Under the pieces are notes generated by a model, which saw only the letters and a program-made list of their open reading frames with translations, did no database searches and was not told the DNA's origin. Made by a program: the position numbers and the translations under genes. A stretch of 64,000 bases of DNA from JBCAXA01 sp038749025 (lineage in GTDB: Bacteria; Pseudomonadota; Gammaproteobacteria; Steroidobacterales; Woeseiaceae): positions 1-64,000 of the forward strand of contig JBCDIL010000005.1 in assembly GCA_038749025.1 (NCBI GenBank). The letters are read 5' to 3'. This document shows, piece after piece, positions 46,163 through 54,673 of the stretch. Position 1 is the stretch's first letter, and each line of letters opens with the position of its first letter.

Positions 46163-46921
46163 TCAACGCATGATGCCGCCGCCATCGACAATCAGTGATT
46201 GACCGCTAATAAAAGCGGCTTGATCGCTGGCGAAAAACAAGACCGCACCAACGAGGTCCTCCGGGACCTGCGAGCGCTGCAGCACGCGCGCATTGACGAC
46301 GGCGGTGTTGCGCTCTTCGATGCCTTCTTTGCGTTGTACGTTTTCGCTCAGCGTTAGGCCAGGAGCAACGGCGTTGACGCGAATGCCGTACGGACCTAGC
46401 TCGACCGCCATCGATTTGGTCATTGCTGTCACAGCACCTTTCGATGCGTCGTAGTGGAGCATGTTCGGGTACCCGCGGTAGATCCGATTGGTCGAAATGT
46501 TGACGATGCAGCCACCCCCGCGCGCCTGCATAGCCGGCACCACCGCTTTAACGGCCTGCCAAACGCCGCGCACATTAACGCACATGACTTGGTCCCACTC
46601 GTCACTGTCGAGCTCGAGTAACGGAGTCGGCTTCAACCCCCCGAAGACGGCCGCATTGTTGACCAGTAAATCGACGCCGCCGAATTCGCGTTCGGCTAGA
46701 GCAACAGTCGCCGCTAACGACGTGTCGTCGGTTATGTCGGTCACGTGTGCCAGCGCACGACCACCGGCCGCCTCGATGCGTTTAACAACGGCAGCGCCAT
46801 CAGCCACGTCGGCAACGACAACCTCAGCACCGGCAGCAGCCAAGCCGACAGCCAGTTCGGCACCGATGCCTTGCGCGGCACCGGTGACGATCGCAACGCG
46901 CCCCGCCAGAGCCGCCGTCAT
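46163..46921 (-). CDS. Short-chain dehydrogenase/reductase
   Basis: 252 residues, classical SDR: cofactor motif TGAAQGIGAE, NNAAVFGG, catalytic Ser region CIVNISTNR, and YDASKG with the Tyr-x-x-x-Lys pair. The Asp after beta-2 (VVADVADG) suggests NAD. It would oxidise a hydroxyl of a pathway intermediate. Its start overlaps the stop of the aldehyde dehydrogenase gene by 4 bp, so alcohol-to-aldehyde or parallel oxidation steps are likely linked. Confidence 0.9.
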   Translation of the reverse strand: MTAALAGRVAIVTGAAQGIGAELAVGLAAAGAEVVVADVADGAAVVKRIEAAGGRALAHVTDITDDTSLAATVALAEREFGGVDLLVNNAAVFGGLKPTPLLELDSDEWDQVMCVNVRGVWQAVKAVVPAMQARGGGCIVNISTNRIYRGYPNMLHYDASKGAVTAMTKSMAVELGPYGIRVNAVAPGLTLSENVQRKEGIEERNTAVVNARVLQRSQVPEDLVGAVLFFASDQAAFISGQSLIVDGGGIMR

Positions 46922-48444
46922 GGCAGATCGCCCTCGCCGATCGGCACCTGGCCATGGTGCATAACGGTTGTCCGTGCCTCGCTATAGAAATCCAAGCTCC
47001 AACGACCTCCTTCACGATCGATACCCGAGTGCGCGAATCCGCCGAACGGCGCATTACGCTCGCGCGCCATGGGCGTATTGATCAGCACGTAGCCGCTGCG
47101 CAGCGCTTGCGAGACACGCCATGCGCGCTCGAGATTCGAGGTCCAGACGTAGCCGGCCAGCCCGAAGCGGGTGTCATTCGCTAGGCGCACGGCGTCCGCT
47201 TCATCATCGAAGATGACAAAGGTGGCCAACGGTCCGAAAACCTCTTGCTGACAAATCGTTGCGGCATGGTTGTGCGCGAGCGCAACGGCCGGATAGACAT
47301 AGCAGTCGCTCGGGCACTCGGCGGCGAGGGTCCCACCACAGAGCAACTCGCCCCCTTCGTCGGCTACTGTCGCAACGAATTGCTGCAGGCGCTGCACTTG
47401 GGCACGCATAGCCAACGGCCCCATATCGGTATCCGGATCGAACGGCTGACCGATTCGCAGCCGCTGGGTTCGGTCAACAAAATCGGCGATGAAGCGCTCG
47501 GCGATGGATCGCTCGACGAGAATCCGCGATCCGGCGAGACACGCTTGGCCATTGTTCGCAAAGGCGGCCAACAACGCACCGTCCAGCGCTTTATCGAGGT
47601 CAGCATCGGCAAACACAATGTTGGCCGACTTACCGCCGAGCTCCATCGTGACTTTCGCGAAACGCTCGGCAGCCGCCTTGCCAATCTGCCTCCCGGCGCC
47701 TTCCCCGCCGGTAAATGAGACGAGATCGATAGCGGGATGCGCCGCCAGAGCCGCACCGGTTATAGCACCGGCGCCGTTCACCAACTGGGCGACACCGACC
47801 GGCAAACCGGCTTCGTGTAACAACCGGATAAGCTCGATCGTGCCCAGTGGGCTTTGTTCCGACGGCTTAATAACGACACTGTTGCCCATCGATAGCGCAG
47901 CCGCCATTTTGAGCGATGCGCCCATTAACGGAATGTTCCACGGCGTAAACAGGCCCGCGACGCCAACGGGCTCGCGCGTTACGACCGTGACCGCCGATTC
48001 AAGCTGCCGAAATGTTTGCCCAGCTTGGGCTTCGAGCAACCCGGCGAAGTAATCGAACCAGGCGGCCGCGGCGTGCGCTTGGCCACGGGTCGAGCGAGAA
48101 AACGATAGGCCGGTCGTTAGCGTATCCAGCGCAGCCAGTCGGTCGGCATTGGCCCGAATAAGATCAGCCGTCGCCCGTAAAACCGCCTGCCGTCTAGCGG
48201 TCGACGTGCGCGACCAAGTACCGGCAGCGAACGTGCGACGCGCCGATGTAACGGCGCGATTAACGGTAGCGGCGTCGGCGGTTTCTAGCTCCAGCAGCGT
48301 TTCACCATCGGCCGGGTTAACAACGCTCAGTCGCTCGCCGTCGTCAGGCGCAACGGAGCGACCATCGACGACACTGGTGACCACCGACGGAACGCTTTGC
48401 CGTACGGTGGCGGCTAGGTCATCGATGGGTGCAGGTGAGGCCAT
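46918..48444 (-). CDS. Aldehyde dehydrogenase
   Basis: 508 residues, ALDH superfamily. Motifs: FTPWNIPLMGASLK, FTGGEGAGRQIG, the catalytic Glu in ELGGKSANIVF, the Cys in NNGQACLAGSR, and GPLATFVIF. It oxidises an aldehyde to an acid with NAD(P). It is the first gene of a two-gene unit with the SDR. A good regulon motif lies 24-41 bp upstream of its start codon. Confidence 0.93.
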   Translation of the reverse strand: MASPAPIDDLAATVRQSVPSVVTSVVDGRSVAPDDGERLSVVNPADGETLLELETADAATVNRAVTSARRTFAAGTWSRTSTARRQAVLRATADLIRANADRLAALDTLTTGLSFSRSTRGQAHAAAAWFDYFAGLLEAQAGQTFRQLESAVTVVTREPVGVAGLFTPWNIPLMGASLKMAAALSMGNSVVIKPSEQSPLGTIELIRLLHEAGLPVGVAQLVNGAGAITGAALAAHPAIDLVSFTGGEGAGRQIGKAAAERFAKVTMELGGKSANIVFADADLDKALDGALLAAFANNGQACLAGSRILVERSIAERFIADFVDRTQRLRIGQPFDPDTDMGPLAMRAQVQRLQQFVATVADEGGELLCGGTLAAECPSDCYVYPAVALAHNHAATICQQEVFGPLATFVIFDDEADAVRLANDTRFGLAGYVWTSNLERAWRVSQALRSGYVLINTPMARERNAPFGGFAHSGIDREGGRWSLDFYSEARTTVMHHGQVPIGEGDLP

Positions 48445-48467
48445 GGCGGTATCTTACCGCAACCGCC

Positions 48468-48485
48468 AATTTGTGAATACAACTT
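48468..48485. promoter_or_regulatory. Regulon operator candidate A (aldehyde dehydrogenase-SDR promoter)
   Basis: On the minus strand the site reads AAGTTGTATTCACAAATT, 16 of 18 bases like the perfect site at 53662. Its centre is 32 bp upstream of the aldehyde dehydrogenase start, in the position of a promoter-blocking operator. Confidence 0.7.
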
Positions 48486-48501
48486 GGTGAGACGCGTGGC
48501 T

Positions 48502-49266
48502 TTACGTCGCCCCCAGGTGCTCGCGTACGAAGCGCGTCGTTGCCTCGTCCTCGCCCGGTTTCAGGCAATCCAACGCATTGAAGTGATTCTTACCGGCAAG
48601 CATTTGCACAGTTGTGGGCCGGCCCCAGTTGCCGCAATAGGCCGCGAACAGTTCGGTTTGACTGCGAAACGCGTCTGTCTCATCCGCACCGACGGCCAGG
48701 AAGGCCGGTTCCGGCCCTGGCTGGCGACTCAGTGGAGTCACCCGATCCGCTGGCAGGCCCTGCGAGTTCGTCAACGCCTCTCCGGGTGTGGTCGATTGGA
48801 GCGGACCGATATCGTAAACACCGCTGATCAATAGCGACGCCGTTGGGCGAATCGCCGGATCTGACGCGCTCGCCATCGCCGCCAAATGCGCGCCGGCCGA
48901 ATGCCCGGCGAGTACGACGCGGTTAAGATCGATCGAGAATTCGGCGGCGCTCTCTCGCAACACCGTTAACCCGCTGCACACATCGACGACGATGTCAGGC
49001 AACGTGACGGTCGGTGCCAAACGGTAGCCAATCGTTGCGACAGCGACACCTAAAGCGGTCCACGGTGGCGCGAGATAGGCGACATCCTCGCGACAACCTA
49101 GCTGCCAATAGCCACCGTGCACGAAAATGAGCAACGGCTTGGCTCCGGCGTCCGCGGGCAGGAAAACATCGACCGCCTGACGCGGATCCGCTCCGTACGC
49201 GCGATCGAGTGTAGCGGCATGCTCTGCGCGGACCGTAATGGACCGTTTGGCCGCTGCGGCGCGCAC
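48502..49266 (-). CDS. Alpha/beta hydrolase of the kynurenine formamidase/esterase type
   Basis: 254 residues. HGGYWQLG is the HGGxW motif of arylformamidases, and the nucleophile elbow is VVLAGHSAGAHLAAM with a normal Ser. The catalytic Asp and His are likely in AVGADETDAFRSQ and GKNHFNALD. It would hydrolyse an N-formyl amide or an ester. The GTG at 49266 is the only start available; the 20 upstream residues in frame also look family-like (ERQYWSDVVAV) but have no start codon. It lies 65 bp downstream of an isochorismatase-type amidase, a pairing like NicD/NicF of nicotinate breakdown. Confidence 0.8.
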   Translation of the reverse strand: MRAAAAKRSITVRAEHAATLDRAYGADPRQAVDVFLPADAGAKPLLIFVHGGYWQLGCREDVAYLAPPWTALGVAVATIGYRLAPTVTLPDIVVDVCSGLTVLRESAAEFSIDLNRVVLAGHSAGAHLAAMASASDPAIRPTASLLISGVYDIGPLQSTTPGEALTNSQGLPADRVTPLSRQPGPEPAFLAVGADETDAFRSQTELFAAYCGNWGRPTTVQMLAGKNHFNALDCLKPGEDEATTRFVREHLGAT

Positions 49267-49331
49267 CTCGTCCGGGCGTACCGCGACAACGTCAGACCAG
49301 TATTGGCGTTCGCGCCACGCCGTTTCGGCGC

Positions 49332-50039
49332 TTATCGGGAGACCCCTTCTTGCTGACCGAGGCGCAAGACATCGGTTGCCTCCGCCGCCGTGTAGACGTC
49401 TCCAAAGCTCTGGAAAAACGTTGTTAGGCCAGCCGCGTGATCCTCTGGGAAGCGAGCGGCGTTGCAGTCGGAGACCATGACGGCCCGGTAGTCGAGCATC
49501 ATCGCGTCACGGCCGGTGGTTTCGCAGCAAAAGTTCGTGACGGTGCCAGCGATCAGCAAGTTTTCGATGCCAGCGGCTTGGAGTTGCTCGTGCAAATCGC
49601 CGTGGCCGGGAATGAATGCGCTGTGGCGAGACTTCCAAGCGCGGATATCGCCATCTTGAACATCGAGCTCCTCACAGATCTCGTAACCCCAATGGCCCGG
49701 GGTCAAGCTCTCGCGATGCGCCTCAGCGCCTTGTGGCGAGAAGAAGAATTGGTGGTAGAGCTCGGCGATGCTGTTGCCGTCGGCGTCGCCCGCTTGCAAC
49801 TGAACCCACGCGACACGACCGCCCATGTCGCGCACCGTTCCCGCCAGATCGTTGATCGTCGGCATGATCGCCAAGGCGGTTTCCGCTTTGACTTTACCTT
49901 TCACGAACGCGTTCTGCATATCGATAACGATCAGTGCCGTGCGTTCCGGCTGCAACGCCTCGAAAACATGCAGTCGGCCGCGTTTGGCCATCACTCGGTC
50001 GATGACGTACTGCGGCATCTGGAAATCGGCGGTGCTCAT
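49332..50039 (-). CDS. Isochorismatase-family cysteine hydrolase (probable amidase)
   Basis: 235 residues with the Asp-Lys-Cys triad of the family: Asp40 in LIVIDMQNAF, Lys136 in AWKSRHSAF, and Cys171 in TVTNFCCETTGRDA. Enzymes of this type include N-carbamoylsarcosine amidase, maleamate amidohydrolase (NicF) and nicotinamidase; the start MSTADFQMPQYVIDRV does not settle which. It would release ammonia from an amide or carbamoyl group in the cytosol. It is divergent from the demethylase gene, and both promoters carry a regulon site. Confidence 0.88.
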   Translation of the reverse strand: MSTADFQMPQYVIDRVMAKRGRLHVFEALQPERTALIVIDMQNAFVKGKVKAETALAIMPTINDLAGTVRDMGGRVAWVQLQAGDADGNSIAELYHQFFFSPQGAEAHRESLTPGHWGYEICEELDVQDGDIRAWKSRHSAFIPGHGDLHEQLQAAGIENLLIAGTVTNFCCETTGRDAMMLDYRAVMVSDCNAARFPEDHAAGLTTFFQSFGDVYTAAEATDVLRLGQQEGVSR

Positions 50040-50066
50040 GACGGTGCCTCGTTATCGGTAGTCTCA

Positions 50067-50084
50067 GAATTGACAAGACATATT
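50067..50084. promoter_or_regulatory. Regulon operator candidate B1 (amidase promoter)
   Basis: On the minus strand the site reads AATATGTCTTGTCAATTC, 15 of 18 bases like B2 at 50132. The centre is 36 bp upstream of the amidase start codon. Confidence 0.6.
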
Positions 50085-50131
50085 GCCGTCAATAGCGGTT
50101 TTTTTCTAGCCGATTATCGGTCGAATGTGCT

Positions 50132-50149
50132 AATTTGTATTGTCAAATC
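50132..50149. promoter_or_regulatory. Regulon operator candidate B2 (demethylase promoter)
   Basis: AATTTGTATTGTCAAATC, centre 36 bp upstream of the demethylase start, the mirror of B1. It shares 16 of 18 bases with the site at 58544, and 19 bases are identical if the flank is included. Confidence 0.65.
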
Positions 50150-50175
50150 AACCGACGCTTATGAGGAGCACCGCG

Positions 50176-51558
50176 ATGGCCGTTCGATCGCTTGAGGATA
50201 AAATCCGTGCCGCTGGGAACCCTGTGCAAATGCTGCGCAACGCCACCGACGGCCCTTACGTATTCCCCATCCCAAGCGAGTTTTCGAATTGGCGCGACGA
50301 ACAGGAGTCGTGGCGCAACACCGCTGTGTTTTTCGATCAGTCGCATCACATGACCGATCACTACTTCCAAGGGCCCGATGTAAAGCGGCTGCTATCTGAC
50401 GTCGGCATCAACTCCTTTAAAACCTTTGGCCGCAACAAAGCCAAACAAATAGTCGTCTGTAACCACGATGGCTATGTCATTGGTGATTCGATCTTGTTCG
50501 GGTTCGAGGATGACCTCGTCAGCATCGTGAACCGTCCAAATGCTGGCAACTGGGTGCAGTTCCACGCCGAGCAGGGCGACTATGACGTGACCTGCGATGT
50601 CGACCATCGATCGATTACGCATTACACCGGCAAACGCAAGCGTTACCGCTACGAGGTGCAGGGCCCGAAGGCGATGGAAATTCTTACCCGGGCGACGGGC
50701 GGCAAGCTGCCAGACATTAAGTTTTTCAACATGGGCGAGATAAAAATCGGCGGACGTGAAGTGCGCGTTTTACGCCACGGCATGGCCGGCGCACCGGGCT
50801 TGGAATTGATGGGCCCGTTCGAAGAAAAAGACGAGATTCGCCAAGCGATACTCGAGGCCGGTCGAGACCTCGGTATCCGCGAAGGCGGTGCGAAAGCGTA
50901 TTCGACCGTTGCGCATGAATCAGGGTGGGTGCCCTCTGAGCTGCCTGCTATCTACTCGGGCGACAGCATGAAGGCGTTTCGCGAATGGTTGCCAGCCAAT
51001 GGCTTTGAGGCGAACGCATCGGTCGGTGGCAGTTTCGTCAGCGACAGTGTTGAGGACTACTACCTGACGCCGATGGACCTCGGCTACAGCCATATTCTCA
51101 AATTCGATCACGATTTTATCGGCCGCGAAGCGCTTGAGAAAAAACAAAATCAACCGCACAAGAAAAAGGTCACACTGCTCTGGAACAGTGAAGACGTAGT
51201 GCGGGTCTTCGCCTCTCAGTTCCAGCAAGGCGATCGCTTCAAATTCATGGACACGCCGGCGTCGCATTACGCGACGTATCCGTTCGATGCCGTTTTTGCC
51301 AACGGCAATCGCGTCGGAATGTCGCTGTACCCGGTTTACACGTCCAATTTCCGGCGTTGGATCTCACTCGGTCTTCTCGACGAAGAGATGGCGCAACCGG
51401 GCAAAGAACTGACGGTGCTATGGGGCGAACCGGACGGCGGCACGCGCAAGCCGAATGTCGAGCGGCACGTACAGACAGAAATGCGCGTCACGGTCGCCGC
51501 GTGCCCGATCGCTGATGACGCACGCGAGAATTACCGACCGCATAAACTGCCGTTTTAA
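50176..51558 (+). CDS. LigM-like tetrahydrofolate-dependent demethylase (GcvT/aminomethyltransferase fold)
   Basis: 460 residues. The ATG at 50176 has GAGGAG seven bases upstream. From memory of LigM (vanillate/3-O-methylgallate O-demethylase of Sphingobium SYK-6, 471 residues) many blocks match: AGNPVQMLRN, EFSNWRDEQ, FDQSHHM, NKAKQ, LRHGMAGAPGLE, SGWVPSELPAIYSGD, GGSFVS, KFDHDFIGREAL and LTVLWGEPDGGTRK. The family moves an O-, N- or S-methyl group to THF, giving 5-methyl-THF. A MetF-like gene follows after 23 bp, as for ligM. The true methyl donor is unknown; vanillate is not implied, since no aromatic ring dioxygenase is near. Confidence 0.9.
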   Translation: MAVRSLEDKIRAAGNPVQMLRNATDGPYVFPIPSEFSNWRDEQESWRNTAVFFDQSHHMTDHYFQGPDVKRLLSDVGINSFKTFGRNKAKQIVVCNHDGYVIGDSILFGFEDDLVSIVNRPNAGNWVQFHAEQGDYDVTCDVDHRSITHYTGKRKRYRYEVQGPKAMEILTRATGGKLPDIKFFNMGEIKIGGREVRVLRHGMAGAPGLELMGPFEEKDEIRQAILEAGRDLGIREGGAKAYSTVAHESGWVPSELPAIYSGDSMKAFREWLPANGFEANASVGGSFVSDSVEDYYLTPMDLGYSHILKFDHDFIGREALEKKQNQPHKKKVTLLWNSEDVVRVFASQFQQGDRFKFMDTPASHYATYPFDAVFANGNRVGMSLYPVYTSNFRRWISLGLLDEEMAQPGKELTVLWGEPDGGTRKPNVERHVQTEMRVTVAACPIADDARENYRPHKLPF

Positions 51559-51581
51559 CCGGCGATCCAGGCAATACCCAC

Positions 51582-52826
51582 GTGCCGTTGTTGTTCGACA
51601 AGCTCGTCAAGGGACCGGTGTTCGGCTGCCAACAGTGCGGTCAGTGCCTGTTGTCACAGACGGGGTACGTTTGCCCGATGACGTGTCCTAAAGGCCTTCG
51701 TAACGGTCCGTGCGGTGGCACGCTGGACGGCGCGTGCGAAGTCTTTCCAGACCGACCGTGTGTCTGGCTGCGAATCGACAGCAAAACGGAGCCGGCACCG
51801 GGCTTGCACCAACCGTTCGACCCGGCGCTCGTTGAGACCTCGAGCTTAGGGAACTTTGTATCCGGACGCGATCGGTCCACCCGGCTCGTCAAAACCTACC
51901 GACCACGGCCCGGCTCTGAGAACGATACGCCCAGCGTGCTGGCGCAGCGGTTCGAGTCGGCAGCGCCTGTCGTTACTTACGAAATTGCGTCGCCACGCAA
52001 AGTGTCCGGGCTGGAACGCGTGGCCGCGACCGTTGAGGCTATTCGCGGCATTGTCGATGGCATTAACACAACGACCAATGCCGGCGGCATACCGTCGCTG
52101 CATTCGCTCGAGACCGCCCGTGTCGTCGCTGCGAACGGGATACCGCCGATCGTGCAGTTTTGTGGTCGCGACCAGAACGCCGACGAGTTTCGCGATGAGA
52201 TCGCAGTTGCGCTCAACGATGGCTTCGCCAACATTCTGGCCTTAACCGGCGATTGGAATCCCAATACCGAGCGCAACTTGAGTTCCGAGTATTGGTTCCC
52301 GATGGACAGCCTGCAGATGGTCGACTTGCTCGCGAGCCACAACGACTTCGTCAAACGGCCGTTTATCGGTGTCGCCAGTAATCCGTACACAACGCCGATA
52401 TCGGCCAGTCTCGATCGGCTAAACGCTAAGCTACAAGCAGGCGCCGACTTCACGCAGACGCAAGCGGTAACGGAAACCGCCGTGTTCGGCACATGGCTCG
52501 CTGCCGTGCGCAAACTGCCAGGCGGCGAGCGACTGCGGGTACTGCCGTCGGTACCGCTGATCGGTAAACCGCGACCCCTTGAGATTCTTAAGAACCTTGC
52601 CGGCGTTCGGCTGGACCCGGGCTTTGCGAGCCAACTTGAGCGGCCCGGCGATCTGGCCAATAACGGGCTAGCGGCCGCACTGACGCTGATCCGTGAGCTG
52701 CTACAAATGGACATCGATGGTATCCATCTGATGAATTTCGGTGTGCCAGTCAGTGCCGTAATCGATGTCGTTAGCACCGTCAAAGAGGAGTTTGGCGCCC
52801 GCCAAGCCGTCGCCCAACACGGCTAG
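51582..52826 (+). CDS. Methylenetetrahydrofolate reductase with N-terminal MetV-like Cys-rich domain
   Basis: 414 residues. The first 65 residues hold eight cysteines (16, 19, 22, 31, 35, 44, 52, 60) in a MetV-like pattern (CQQCGQC, TCPKGLRNGPCGG). The rest is a MetF barrel: TYEIASPRKVSG, NTTTNAGG, ALTGDWNP, FIGVASNPY, and GADFTQTQAV, where folate and FAD are bound. In this place it would run in the oxidising direction, taking the 5-methyl-THF made by the LigM-like enzyme to 5,10-methylene-THF. The Cys-rich part suggests iron-sulfur or zinc binding. The start is a GTG with a weak ribosome binding site. Confidence 0.88.
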   Translation: MPLLFDKLVKGPVFGCQQCGQCLLSQTGYVCPMTCPKGLRNGPCGGTLDGACEVFPDRPCVWLRIDSKTEPAPGLHQPFDPALVETSSLGNFVSGRDRSTRLVKTYRPRPGSENDTPSVLAQRFESAAPVVTYEIASPRKVSGLERVAATVEAIRGIVDGINTTTNAGGIPSLHSLETARVVAANGIPPIVQFCGRDQNADEFRDEIAVALNDGFANILALTGDWNPNTERNLSSEYWFPMDSLQMVDLLASHNDFVKRPFIGVASNPYTTPISASLDRLNAKLQAGADFTQTQAVTETAVFGTWLAAVRKLPGGERLRVLPSVPLIGKPRPLEILKNLAGVRLDPGFASQLERPGDLANNGLAAALTLIRELLQMDIDGIHLMNFGVPVSAVIDVVSTVKEEFGARQAVAQHG

Positions 52827-52841
52827 TTGACTTCACAAATG
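52824..52841. promoter_or_regulatory. Regulon operator candidate C (GntR regulator promoter)
   Basis: TAGTTGACTTCACAAATG shares 14 of 18 bases with site A. It overlaps the stop codon of the MetF-like gene and is centred 56 bp upstream of the regulator start, which would allow autoregulation. Confidence 0.5.
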
Positions 52842-52858
52842 GGCCGTTTTCGGATACA

Positions 52859-52880
52859 TCTGTAGACAAATTGTTACAGA
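52859..52880. promoter_or_regulatory. Inverted repeat at the GntR regulator start
   Basis: TCTGTA (52859-52864) and TACAGA (52875-52880) are perfect arms around GACAAATTGT, itself nearly symmetric. It ends 7 bp before the GTG start. It could be a second operator or a leader hairpin. Confidence 0.35.
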
Positions 52881-52887
52881 GCTCGTT

Positions 52888-53613
52888 GTGTCCCAGCCTC
52901 GTTACCTGCTGATCAAGAATGCCCTTCTTGAGAAGATTCATTCAGGGTCATACCAACCGGACGACCGTATCCCGTCCGAGCACAAGCTTGCCGAGCAGTT
53001 TTCGGTCTCGCGGCTAACGGTGCAAAGAGCGATACGCGAACTGGTATCGGAAGGGCTATTGCGCCGCGCGCAAGGTTCCGGAACGTTCGTTAACAACTTT
53101 ACCCATCGGTTCTCGTTGTTAGAGGTTCGCGATGTCGTTGAAGAAATCGCACTGCTCGGCGGCAAACCGTCTACCGAAGTTCTGATGCACCGGCGCGTGA
53201 CACCACCGCAAGAGATCGACGATCTCTTAGAACTCAATGCCGGTGCTGAGGTTTTTCACGTGTCGTTGCTGCAAAGCATGGACGATGAACCGGTCGCTCA
53301 CGAGGAACGCTTCGCCGTGATCGACACGTACCCTGATTTTCTCGATCAGGATTTCAGTAAACGCAGCGTTTTCGAATACCTCGCCGCACGATCGACATTG
53401 GAGGAAATCGAGAACATCGTATCGGCCGTGCACGTGGGCAAGCGCTTGGCCCAAATGCTGGAGATCGACCCGGGCGAACCGTGCGTTCGGGTGCAACGGC
53501 GCAACTGGTTCAAAGGTAAGTGTGTGACAGTAACGCGGATTACCTATGCTGGCGCGCGGCAAGTCTTGGCCTCTCGCTACCGCCCGTATTCCAACGATTC
53601 GTCCCCGAACTAG
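52888..53613 (+). CDS. GntR-family transcriptional regulator, HutC subfamily
   Basis: 241 residues. The winged helix (about 5-70) has DRIPSEHKLAEQFSVSRLTV, QRAIRELVSEGLLRRAQGSG and TFV, typical of the HutC branch. The C-terminal UTRA ligand domain spans about 90-235 (EVFHVSLLQSMDDEPVAHEE, FEYLAARS, RVQRRNWF). HutC-type proteins are usually repressors that bind TTGT-N4-ACAA palindromes and are released by a pathway intermediate. Copies of exactly such a motif precede most units of this cluster. It is the only regulator in the cluster, so it is the likely master repressor. Confidence 0.92.
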   Translation: MSQPRYLLIKNALLEKIHSGSYQPDDRIPSEHKLAEQFSVSRLTVQRAIRELVSEGLLRRAQGSGTFVNNFTHRFSLLEVRDVVEEIALLGGKPSTEVLMHRRVTPPQEIDDLLELNAGAEVFHVSLLQSMDDEPVAHEERFAVIDTYPDFLDQDFSKRSVFEYLAARSTLEEIENIVSAVHVGKRLAQMLEIDPGEPCVRVQRRNWFKGKCVTVTRITYAGARQVLASRYRPYSNDSSPN

Positions 53614-53661
53614 CGCGCCACCGCGGCCGCTTCACTTGCGTCTATCGGGCCGGTCGCCTAT

Positions 53662-53679
53662 AAGTTGTATTCACAACTT
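53662..53679. promoter_or_regulatory. Regulon operator D, perfect palindrome (GlcG-AhpD-MFS promoter)
   Basis: AAGTTGT-ATTC-ACAACTT has perfectly complementary arms, 8 bp if the flanking T and A are counted. It is centred 27 bp before the start of the GlcG-like gene. It is the best copy of the motif and fits the HutC-type TTGT-N4-ACAA half-site spacing. Confidence 0.75.
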
Positions 53680-53696
53680 AAACGTTCGGGGGACCG

Positions 53697-54137
53697 ATGA
53701 GCAAACTGACGCTTGCAGCCGCAGAGTCGATTATTGACGGCGCGTTACTAGTCGCTGCCGAGATGGGACTACAGCCGATGACCGTGGCCGTTTTGGACGA
53801 CGGCGGTCACCTAAAAGCGTTCCGTCGCCAAGACGGCCCCGGTGCTGGGCTACGCCCGCAAGTCGCGATCGGCAAAGCTTTTGCCGCGGTTGGCATGGGC
53901 GCGCGCGGCAGTCGGTTTTGGGAATCGACAGCCGCCGAACGACCGCATTTTGTGGCCGGTTTAATCGGCATATCCGACGGCCGGTTTATACCGGGTCGCG
54001 GCGGCGTCATCGTACTCGATGACGATGGTCATGTTCTCGGCGCCGTTGGTGTCAGCGGCGACCTACCCGATAACGACGAGCAAATCGCCGTCGCCGGCAT
54101 AAAATCTGCCGGCTTGCGCTACGACACAGGCGAATGA
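53697..54137 (+). CDS. GlcG/HbpS-family protein
   Basis: 146 residues, the typical length of the GlcG/HbpS/PduO-C family, with MTVAVLDDGGHLKAFRRQDG, AIGKAFAAVGMGARG, GRFIPGRGGVIV, and the closing GAVGVSGDLPDNDEQIA. Members bind heme or corrinoids, or act as small-molecule binding proteins; the function here is open. It starts a three-gene unit: its stop overlaps the next start by 4 bp. Confidence 0.88.
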   Translation: MSKLTLAAAESIIDGALLVAAEMGLQPMTVAVLDDGGHLKAFRRQDGPGAGLRPQVAIGKAFAAVGMGARGSRFWESTAAERPHFVAGLIGISDGRFIPGRGGVIVLDDDGHVLGAVGVSGDLPDNDEQIAVAGIKSAGLRYDTGE

Positions 54138-54673
54138 CGGCGACACACACCAGCTACTTCGAAACGCTGTCGAGTGCGGCTGATCCACTGATGACGGCGC
54201 TCGGTCACCGCCAGATAACCGGCCAGGCGGTGCTCGATGCGCATCAAGATGTGATGCGCGGCCCGAGCCCTTTGAGCGCCGGTCAACGCGAATTCATCGC
54301 CGCGTTTGTCTCGCGCCTCAATGATTGCCCTTTGTGCAGTGCCGCTCATCGCCGCGTCGCAGAACTACTGGGTATGTCGCCGGAAATTCTAGACGCGTGC
54401 TGCTACGATTTCGATGCGGCGCCTATCGCTGCTAATGAGCGCGCGTTACTTCGCTACGCGAAACGCCTAACACTGAGACCGAACACCATCGATAGCGAAC
54501 TCGCGACCGCTGTCTTTGCCGCTGGCTGGAGCGAAGAGGCATTACACGACACCATTCACGTCGTCGGTTTGTTTTGCTTGATCAATCGGTTCGTACTCGG
54601 TCACGGAATCCAAATCAGCGCCGCTGCTATCGAAGCGAGCGCGCAGAAACTGGCGCAGCACGGCTATGGCTGA
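54134..54673 (+). CDS. AhpD-like/carboxymuconolactone decarboxylase-family protein
   Basis: 179 residues. The motif NDCPLCSAAHRRVAELLG contains the CxxCxxxH of the AhpD-like 'peroxidase-related' proteins, within a run of helices. They act as thiol peroxidases or, in catabolic clusters, as lactone decarboxylase-like enzymes. The redox Cys pair favours the first. It overlaps both neighbours by a few bases, so all three genes of the unit are coupled. Confidence 0.85.
   Translation: MTATHTSYFETLSSAADPLMTALGHRQITGQAVLDAHQDVMRGPSPLSAGQREFIAAFVSRLNDCPLCSAAHRRVAELLGMSPEILDACCYDFDAAPIAANERALLRYAKRLTLRPNTIDSELATAVFAAGWSEEALHDTIHVVGLFCLINRFVLGHGIQISAAAIEASAQKLAQHGYG

Noticed and set aside
50140..50175. 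Longer start for the LigM-like protein at a TTG at 50140
   Set aside because: It would place the coding start inside operator B2, while GAGGAG stands seven bases before the ATG at 50176.
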